Shown: in pieces, positions 36,601-43,564 of the stretch | How the letters are laid out: each line of letters begins with the position of its first letter | Position numbering within the stretch: position 1 is the stretch's first letter | Assembly (NCBI GenBank): GCA_013054445.1 | Contig: JAAMPI010000314.1 | Location: 1-43,564 of the forward strand | DNA: 43,564 bases | Reading direction: 5' to 3' | Origin: Cudoniella acicularis | Taxonomy: Eukaryota > Ascomycota > Leotiomycetes > Helotiales > Helotiaceae | Made by a program: the position numbers and the translations under genes | Notes under the pieces: generated by a model | The model's input: the letters and a program-made list of their open reading frames with translations, nothing else | Databases searched by the model: none | Told to the model about the DNA's origin: nothing

Positions 36601-38081
36601 CAAATAGGAATATGCGTCATCCAAAATTGCATGAGCATTGGTTCCTCCATAGCCGAAGCTCGCGTTACTTATGCGACGTAAACCATCGGTAGGCCATGGA
36701 GTTAAGGCTGTTGGGATTTTGATCTTCCACTCATCAAATTTGATTTTTGGGTTGCCTTTCTGGAAATTGATGCTAGGCGGTATGACGCCATTTTCGAGTA
36801 TGAGTACCGCTTTCACAATCCCAGCAATCCCAGCTGCTGCCTCTAAATGGCCGATCTTGAGTATCGGTCAGTATGCCTCAACAAATATCCTGGTGGAACA
36901 ACTTACATTTGACTTCACAGACCCTACGATGAGCTTATTCTCTGCTGAATGAGATGCGGCAAGCGTTCTCGCCAGTGCTTCTGTTTCTTGGACATCCCCA
37001 GCCTGTGTACCTGTTCCCTGCAAACAATATTAGCGACCGACGTACACAAGACGTGTCGAGGGGACGGAAGGAACATACATGAGCTTCTACATAACCCGTG
37101 CTTTTGAGATCTAGCCCTGCCCGTTGATACGTTTCCTTGATCAGAGCTGCTTGCGCATCAGCGCTTGGAAGAGTGAAGCCTTTCGTATGCCCATCCTGAT
37201 TAGAACCAGTGCCACGAATTACCGCTCGAATAGGGTCGCCTGTAGAGACGGCATCATCGATACGTTTCAAAACCACACAGCCAAATCCTTCACCTCGACC
37301 GTAGCCATTCGCTGATTCATCAAAGCTTTTGCACTTTCCATCCGGGGACAGAAAAGCTTGGTTGGATAGATACATGAACATCTCGGGATTCAACAGAAGA
37401 CTGGTTCCTCCGACAATTGCGATATCCGATTCCCCACTTCGAAGACTCTGGCATGCTAGATGTAATGCAACAAGACTGGATGAACAAGCCGTATCCAACG
37501 CGAAACTTGGACCTTTCAAGTCAAACAACCAGGATATTCGATTGGCCAGCGATGTCTTACATGCTCCAGTTATAGAATATGATGGCGCGTTCTCTGGATC
37601 TCGATATACCATTTCTTTGTAGTCGCTTGTAAAGTGACCCATGAAAACTCCGGTTCGTGTTCCCGCGATTTTTTCAAGTGGAAGGCCGGCTTTCTCCAAG
37701 GCCTCATAAACTACCTCCACCATGATTCGTTGTTGAGGGTCCATTGCTTCCACCTCTTTCTTTGGGAGGCTGAAGAAATTCGCGTCAAATTTTGAGACTT
37801 CTTCTTTCAAAAAGTGAGCCCCTTTTGTGATGCTAGTGTTGCGATTTTTCGAGGGCGACCAGAAGGCATCTACATTGAATCGCTCCTTAGGAATTTTTGA
37901 CCATGCCGCTGCAGACTCCGTTAATTGATTTGATCATAAGCTAGTAAAGAGGGAAATACAAACATTTTCCTTCGCAAATAGAATCCCAAAAATTCCCAAG
38001 ATCATCTCCATCGCCAGGAAATCTGCATGATAAGCCTGTGATTGCAACAGAATGATTGTCTTGGGTAGTGGCGTCTCCCAT
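30645..38081 (-). CDS. Highly reducing polyketide synthase, KS-AT-DH-(degenerate MT)-ER-KR-ACP
   Basis: This is a 2390-residue iterative PKS from six exons: 38081-37964, 37908-37079, 37017-36907, 36855-33970, 33921-32723 and 32673-30645. All phases fit. The domains in order are KS (Cys181 in DTACSSS, EAHGTGTQAGD), AT (Ser658 in GHSSGE), DH (His988 in ADHKILGEV, Asp1183 in GTLDAIFH), a methyltransferase-like region at about 1300-1450, ER (NADPH loop from 1814, VHAAAGGVGQAA), KR (from about 2021, AGGLGGLG; Tyr2165 in SNYAAAG) and ACP (Ser2340 in YGIDSLV). The MT-like part reads SILEVDLESEHSS where the SAM-binding glycine motif should be, so methylation is unlikely. There is no release domain; the chain should pass to the non-reducing PKS SAT domain or be released by a partner thioesterase. 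The start at 38081 is an ATG; the frame upstream opens only at a TTG. Confidence 0.95.
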
Positions 38082-38966
38082 CTTGCCAGCTGCTTTTTTT
38101 TTAAATTCTATTGTTGAAAAAGCTAGGGAAACCGCTTCCAATGCGAAATATGAGAAAATTTAGAACATTGATGAAAGAGAAGCGTCCTATCGTGTCCCAT
38201 GTGTCTTGTACTGGGGGGGTTCAAACTAAGACGTGGTTGAGCATTCCGTCTCTTGCAGATTCCAATGACGACTGAAACACTTAGCTAAGCCTACGCCCTT
38301 TGGCTTTGCTCCGCTTGCCAGGAGATATGGCCAAGCTGAGGACTTGCTCTAGTATGACATACGCTGCCCGTTTGGGAAGCCCGGAAGCCAGGGAAGCATC
38401 TTGACCAGGCTGCTCCCACGCGCGAAAGCATATTTACTGAGCCGTCAGTTCGGATAGTTCTGCTGTCAAGGGTCCTGGAGAATTAAAGTGCGGACAAGCT
38501 GAGGGGATTCCTGGGAGCAAGGGGTTTGGCGGATCAATACGTTCAAACAGTCATGATGATGGTGTTGTTGAAAAGGATGAAAAGCGGTAAGGAGGCGAGG
38601 TTTCGGAGCATTTTTAAATGCATCGCTTATTGGCGCGAAAAGTGCCGGAAACTCGCCTAGTTCACCTAAATAGGCACGTGCTTCCCCTGAACCCAAATCC
38701 TGATAATAGAGACGATTAAAAAAAATGGCCGAAAGGGTTTATGCGCTGCCAAGGTTAATTCCGCAAACTCAGTCTGCAGCGATTCTCCCCGAACACACTA
38801 AACCCATGCTCTCAAGCAATATCATCATGTAATCAAAAATGAGAGCTCACCAGGGGCTCACTGAATGCCCATTCTATCTTCACTTGAGAATTACTAGTTT
38901 ATTCAAGATGATTTTCTGAAATCCACAGAAAATTTGTGATCGTTGCAAGTGTCAAGCACGGCAAAA
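38082..38966. promoter_or_regulatory. Divergent promoter between the highly reducing PKS and the ACP-TE gene
   Basis: The 885 bp between the two start codons have no supported gene and should drive both, favouring co-expression. A stretch around 38625-38655 (ATTGGC, then GTGCCGGAA) weakly resembles the elements at 11364 and 19934. Open frames here are short and featureless. Confidence 0.5.
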
Positions 38967-40152
38967 ATGGCTACCACAAAACCCTCCGACACGGAAATTA
39001 TTTTTGGTATCATTGCACAGGAAGTCGGAGTCACGAGAGACGAACTGGAAGGGGAGACCGAATTTGCAGATCTCGGAGTAGACAATCTCCTCGCAAAATC
39101 GATACTCGCCCAAATACTGGATGAAACGAAGGTCCGCCTCCCTGCAACAACATTCGATGATCACCCTACCGCTAGCAGTTTGCACTCCTATCTTCAGGAA
39201 TCAGTAAAGCATTCAACGGCAGACACACCGAAGAAGATCGCGTCTACCGGGTCACCTGCTTCCGCCAATCCCTTATCAATTATCCTACAAGGCAAACCCT
39301 TGTCCTCGAACAAAAAGATTTTCCTTTTGCCCGATGGAAGTGGATCAGGAATGGCATATTTGAGGCTTCCAATTATTGATCCAAGTGTTTGCCTCATTGG
39401 TATGAACAGTCCATTTGTGCAGTCTTCTGGGGGAGAAAGCTTCACCGTAGAAGGAATTGCAGAAGGATGGGTCAAGGAAATCAGGCTTCGACAACCCGAA
39501 GGCCCATATATTCTAGGTGGATGGTCAGCTGGCGGTTACTACGCGTTCGAGGTAGCTAAAATACTTGTTCGTGCAGGCCAAAAAGTTGAAAAGTTGATCC
39601 TTATCGATTCTCCCTGTCGTTTGGTCTTTGAAGAACTACCTATGGAAGTGGTGCATTATCTCTCCACTAATAACCTAATGGGAAATTGGGGATCGAAGAA
39701 ACCGCCATCCTGGCTGGTCGAACATTTTGAGATGTCTATCAGAGCAATTTCTGAATATACGCCTACGCCAATGGATCCGGAAGGTTTGCCTGAGGTCTTT
39801 ATCATTTGGGCAGAGGATGGGGTGCTGAAGAATGTGGATCCTATCTCTACGGGATTGGATTTCAACGTCAAGGTGACCCGCTTTTTGATACAGGAAAGGG
39901 ATGGTGTTAAGCCGCATGGTTGGGAGAGGCTCTTTCCTGGCGCGAAATTATCCATTGCAACGATGCCTGGGAATCATTTTACTATTGTGTATCCGCCGGA
40001 GGTGAGTTCTGCTATGAGAATTTCTTTTTATTTTCATTGATTAGAATCCAGCTAACTTTTCGAAATTTCAGTGTACTCAACTAAGCTTGTTGTTGAAAGA
40101 CACTGTCCAAGATGTATCATGGAACAGGCAATGTGACTGGCATGTAATTTAG
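38967..40152 (+). CDS. Free-standing ACP-thioesterase didomain protein with a non-functional carrier site
   Basis: This is a 371-residue protein from two exons (38967-40001, 40072-40152; GTGAGT donor, CTAAC branch site). Residues 8-76 form an acyl carrier fold (DELEGETEFADLGVD, then LPATTFDDHPTASSL). At the phosphopantetheine position, where the family has GVDSL, it reads GVDNL: Asn40, codon AAT at 39084-39086. Residues 100-345 form a thioesterase of the kind that ends non-reducing PKSs, with QGKP, LLPDGSGSGMAYLRLP, nucleophile Ser187 in GGWSAGG, Asp214 (LILIDSP) and His337 (PGNHFTI). It resembles the C-terminus of the cluster's own non-reducing PKS and may derive from such a gene. It is divergent from the highly reducing PKS, so it may release, proofread or transfer chains in trans; its carrier domain should not be able to carry a chain. 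The downstream frame ends soon after the TE core. The ATG at 38967 is chosen over an upstream TTG. Confidence 0.88.
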
Positions 40153-40709
40153 AATAATACTTTGGCTCTAATTACTATAAATTGTGTATTCTTGTATTGC
40201 CATTCAGTGTTGCTGAAACTCCGAAAATGGCTTTCTCTAATAATAAACTTCTAAGCTATATGAAGAGTTTCACAAAGACTGACACTCGAGAGTTCTCTTA
40301 TAATAAACTTCTAAGCTATATGAAGAGTTTCACAAAATTTGATACTCGAGAGCAGCGCCACAATTAAACAGAAAATCAAACCTTGCTTTTGAATTGAAAA
40401 AGAGAAGAAGAACACCTTGTTGGGAACCTTCCACGTGTTCGAAATCGGCTTTGAGTAGAAATTTTGACTTGGCGGAGAAAGCTAAAATCTCTTTAATTTC
40501 GAAATGTTAAGAATCACTTTGGAGCTGACACACTAATAGCGGAAGGCACACTGATCCTCTCTTGTACCGCGTCAATAACCACTTTAAGCACGAGAAATTG
40601 GATCTTCGTCAGTTTATGCTTTGCTAATCTGACTGTTCAGGGCTATGTAGCTACTGAAAGAACCACGGATCAATGACTACTCTATTCCCTCGAGTAAAAA
40701 GCCCTTCTC
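40153..40709. other. Intergenic region between convergent ACP-TE and NmrA-like genes
   Basis: The 557 bp include the 60-bp tandem duplication at 40233-40352. No other gene-like feature is seen. Confidence 0.6.
40233..40352. repeat. Tandem duplication, 60-bp unit, two copies
   Basis: Units 40233-40292 and 40293-40352 match at 55 of 60 positions by eye. The period is a multiple of three. A 46-codon open frame (40227-40367, plus) runs through both and encodes two copies of a 20-residue peptide (core NKLLSYMKSFTK). No signal peptide or Kex2-type dibasic site is visible, so I treat it as a repeat, not a gene. Confidence 0.8.
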
Positions 40710-41636
40710 TTATTCCACTGGAGGCAAGGACTCCAACAATAACACCTTCTCCCTCTCCAAATAGTCCTCAAAAGTAGTCAAAGGAAACCCGAATTTCTCC
40801 TCGACCTCCTTGCTATTCGCCAATTCCACATTTGTCGTATTAGCAAAATAATGCCAAGTCAACCCCGTCTTCACAATTGGATCAAAATTTTCGACAACAA
40901 TTCTCTCAGCCTTGATATCATCCCTCCCACTAACCTTCTTGATAACCTCAACCGCTTCATCGCCATCCAAATTCTCTGCGCTGAGATCCAGCTCCAGTTT
41001 GTCGTATTTGGCGGGGTTAAGTAGAATCGCTGCTGAGATTTTGCCCACGTCCGCAGAATCGAGGTGGAAAAAGCGGCGGCCGTGGTTGTACATGTGTTTC
41101 AGGACACCTGTCTTCGGGAGATCCGGGTAGTGGAAGAGCGAAAATGGAAGCAGGTAGTTGTGCATCAAGTAAGTTGGTCGGAGAATGGCGTATGATTTGA
41201 GTGGTGCTGCGCGAACAAGGGCCTCAATAGCAGATTTGCGACTGTAGTACAGGTACAAGAAGTGTTCGGGTCCGGAACCACTCCATGCATCCTCATGAGC
41301 TGTCAAGAACGCAGTTGAGAGAACAAGGGCACATTTTTCTTTGACTGCGGCGTTGATGATGTTTTTGGCTTGTTCAATTTGCAAATCCGGTGCCATGGGT
41401 GTTGGGAATGGGTTTAGGAAAATGCCTGAGACGCCGGATATTGCAGCTTGGATTGCATCTTGATCGTCGAATGATCCTTTGAAAAGTATTGCGCCTTGGC
41501 TTTCAAGAGCGCGTGCTTTCTCGGAGGTGGGATCACGCACGAGGGCGTGAACGGTGTGTTTTTGCGCGAGGAGGATTTTGGCAAGACAACCGCCTTGGTA
41601 GCCAGTGGCACCGGTGACCATAAAGGATTGCGACAT
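40710..41636 (-). CDS. NmrA-like NAD(P)-binding protein
   Basis: This is a 308-residue, single-exon protein of the NmrA-like/atypical short-chain dehydrogenase group. It opens with a Rossmann fold: MVTGATGYQGG (glycine motif at about residues 8-14), followed by HTVHALVRDPTSEKARAL, where the Arg after strand 2 favours NADP(H). The centre has VLSTAFLTAHEDAW and YYSRKSAIEALVR. The Tyr/Lys pair resembles the SDR active-site arrangement but is not a clean YxxxK, so either a redox-sensing or a reductase role is possible. It converges on the ACP-TE gene and is the last recognisable gene at the right end of the cluster. A tailoring reductase is plausible but unproven. The ATG at 41636 begins immediately before the Rossmann motif. 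Confidence 0.85.
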   Translation of the reverse strand: MSQSFMVTGATGYQGGCLAKILLAQKHTVHALVRDPTSEKARALESQGAILFKGSFDDQDAIQAAISGVSGIFLNPFPTPMAPDLQIEQAKNIINAAVKEKCALVLSTAFLTAHEDAWSGSGPEHFLYLYYSRKSAIEALVRAAPLKSYAILRPTYLMHNYLLPFSLFHYPDLPKTGVLKHMYNHGRRFFHLDSADVGKISAAILLNPAKYDKLELDLSAENLDGDEAVEVIKKVSGRDDIKAERIVVENFDPIVKTGLTWHYFANTTNVELANSKEVEEKFGFPLTTFEDYLEREKVLLLESLPPVE

Positions 41637-43564
41637 TTTTGGAAAGGAGGAGTGTTGTCGGATTCAAATGCGATTGGCGATCGCTCTGCACTGTTGATTT
41701 ATCACTCTACATATCTGACTGTAAAATGGGTGATACAAGAAGAATATATATTTTCTAAGAATTTTTGTAAGCACGGCATAACATGTTGCAGAATCATTCT
41801 CACCAACTAGCTCCGTGCTCTTTAGAGCCCTTGCCTGGTTGTTTGTTGGCTGTGGTTAGCCAAATATCTTACTTGCCTATAGGAGATGCGTAGAAAACTG
41901 CATTTGGCCAATTAAATACATCGACTCGTCACGATATCTAAGATTCCTGCGAGATCTCTAAAGATGACATGCATATGCTGCTGCTGTTAAACGGCACGGC
42001 TTCACGGAAGACTTGGGAAACCCGATTTTTAACTCCGATCTTATCCCTTGTACTGCGTAAATGATACGTTAGGAAAGAACCAAAAAATCGCCGAGACAAT
42101 CTTACATCTGTTAGCGAAATAGTCGCCGAGGCGTACGGCAGGGGAAATTTTACCAATTTATTATTTGCCAACAGCTCTTTCCCAATCATGCATCTCGGCC
42201 TCATGACCTTCTACGTATACGATTTCAAAGTGCTGAGAAGTCTTAGTAGTATTACTTAGAAGTCCCCTGAAAGTCTTTCTGTTTCGTCTCACAAGCCGCC
42301 GGATCAAGCTCTTATCTTTCTCGCTCGGGGTCTTCTCTAGGCGGCCTTTTCCTGCCCAATTCCATATAAAAATAAGGGAGTGGACTTCAATTGGGATCTT
42401 CATGTTACTCGACATTTTTTTTCTTCCCCCCTTTTCTCCCCCTTTTATTAAAACCTCTCTCGCTTAGCATCTTGACCCAATCAGCGCCAAGGCATCGCAA
42501 CCTCTTTCTACGACTATTAGATTTTATTAAAGCACACACCACGATTAAACATTCATATACAAAGAGCAATAAATTAATAGTTGAGTCGTGTTAACAAGTG
42601 AACCTCTGTCGGTAAAGAAGTGAGACATTGTCTCAGCACAAGTAACTGCTAAATGTCAGGCACCGAGACCCTGAATGGTAGGGCATAAGAGGCGCATGAT
42701 CGCTAAATATTAGCGCGTAAACAGCACTCCGGACCCTGAAATTCGGGGACTTGGACTCGGAAGTAGAGCGTAACTTTGAATTTTAACGCCCATTGATTTT
42801 ACCACAGTATTTATATCATACAATGCGAAAAGCTATTTTAAGACAGTAATTCCCCTAGAAATAACTATGCCATTCGAATATTCTATGCAATGAATCGTTA
42901 TTTTAGGGTGTGGATTCTGACCCCGACGGAGACCCTGAAATGCGGTTTGCCAGGCACTGCACTTCAGCGCACACTCGCTAAATTACAGCGTGGAATTCCC
43001 TTTCGAGTCCCTACCTTATCGCAAAGGGCATCAATCAAAACACTACAATAAAACCGTGTAATTAATTCATCAAGTACTTAACATCTACCAACTCTCTCCT
43101 AAATATCTACAAAATCATAATATCCCCTACCATCAACTTATTTTCCCCTAGAACATCATTTCAACTTCACGCTGAACCCAAAAATTCACCAAACCACAAG
43201 CTCCTCCTACAGATACCCCGCCTCCGCCCCCTTTCCACCAAAACAAAACTATCCAACCAATCACACCCCACCTCATTCCGCTGACAAACAAAACCCCACT
43301 AAATCATTAGTGAATTACCGACCACCAACCATGAACTCGTGAAGTGCCTCGGCTCGTCGCTATCGTGAATAATCCGGGGATTACTTTCTTCTCCTCTTCT
43401 CCATACCCATAACACGATACACCCATACAACTGCACACTAACTTCACCTCGCAATCATCCCGTCGCAAACCAACTCCTCAAATCGAGTTCCAGCTTGATC
43501 TTACGAACGAAATCGCGCATTGACCTCCTCCAACCGCAAACCCCGCCGTCACCCTCCTCGACTC
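41637..43564. other. Right-hand gene-free region with repeat fragments
   Basis: About 1.9 kb without a supported gene. From 42645 to 43000 short motifs recur: GACCCTGAA three times (about 42667, 42734 and 42932) and TCGCTAAAT twice (42700 and 42975), the first inside a TAGCG-type palindrome. This looks like a fragmented transposable element. An 84-codon open frame at 42161-42415 (minus) is basic and unrecognised. From 43100 to the end the DNA is pyrimidine-rich on the plus strand, as in the 5' region of a gene beyond the window; that is a guess. Confidence 0.45.
42975..43000. repeat. Dispersed repeat, copy 2
   Basis: This matches 24280-24306 except for one gap and a few substitutions (TCGCTAAATTACAG ... 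GAATTCCC). It is probably from the same transposon family. Confidence 0.5.

Noticed and set aside
38082..38141. Longer N-terminus for the highly reducing PKS
   Set aside because: The upstream frame starts at TTG, adds a Lys/Ala stretch unlike PKS N-termini, and the ATG at 38081 directly precedes the KS domain.
40227..40367. Repeated-peptide open frame as a RiPP precursor
   Set aside because: No signal peptide, no Kex2-type dibasic sites and no RiPP maturation gene nearby.
42161..42415. 84-codon basic open frame
   Set aside because: No recognisable domain and no homology I can recall; placed in a repeat-rich region.
1..43564. tRNA genes and CRISPR arrays
   Set aside because: I looked for T-loop motifs of the GGTTCRA type and for regularly spaced repeats; the few hits lay in coding DNA or lacked a cloverleaf. 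A tRNAscan run would be decisive.

Overview
The window comes from a filamentous ascomycete (Pezizomycotina). The genes have several short introns (about 45-70 bp, GTAAGT-like donors, CTAAC-like branch sites). The families are fungal: Zn2Cys6 regulators, a DUF6594 protein, an NmrA-like protein and iterative type I polyketide synthases. AT-rich, transposon-derived gaps separate the gene blocks. A Leotiomycete or lichen-type host is possible, but the sequence does not settle it.

Layout. Positions 1-221 hold one end of a pogo-type DNA transposon, inserted in a decayed C2H2 zinc-finger gene (224-2778, minus). A DUF6594 membrane protein (3202-4065) follows, then a MITE-like inverted-repeat element (4120-4398) in an AT-rich gap, and a single-pass Ser/Thr-stalk membrane protein (6246-7283). 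From about 9.2 to 41.6 kb lies a polyketide biosynthetic cluster: MFS exporter (minus), non-reducing PKS (plus), cupin (plus), two Zn2Cys6 regulators (minus), FAD monooxygenase (plus), highly reducing PKS (minus), a free-standing ACP-thioesterase protein (plus) and an NmrA-like protein (minus). The last 1.9 kb holds repeat fragments and no gene I can support.

How the genes work together. The highly reducing PKS (KS-AT-DH-degenerate MT-ER-KR-ACP, 2390 aa) has no release domain. The non-reducing PKS (SAT-KS-AT-PT-ACP-TE, 2056 aa) has an intact SAT cysteine. The classical reading is that the reduced chain is handed to the SAT domain, extended, cyclised to an aromatic ring by PT and released by TE, as in resorcylic acid lactone and related alkyl-benzenediol pathways. 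The FAD monooxygenase, cupin and NmrA-like protein are candidate tailoring enzymes, the MFS protein a candidate exporter, and the two zinc-cluster proteins candidate regulators. My exon models place the expected PKS catalytic residues in frame, so the two synthases look intact.

The most unusual component is the free-standing ACP-TE protein, divergent from the highly reducing PKS. Its TE triad is intact, but the serine that should carry phosphopantetheine is an asparagine, so the carrier domain should be unable to hold a chain. It may act as a docking module for a trans-acting thioesterase.
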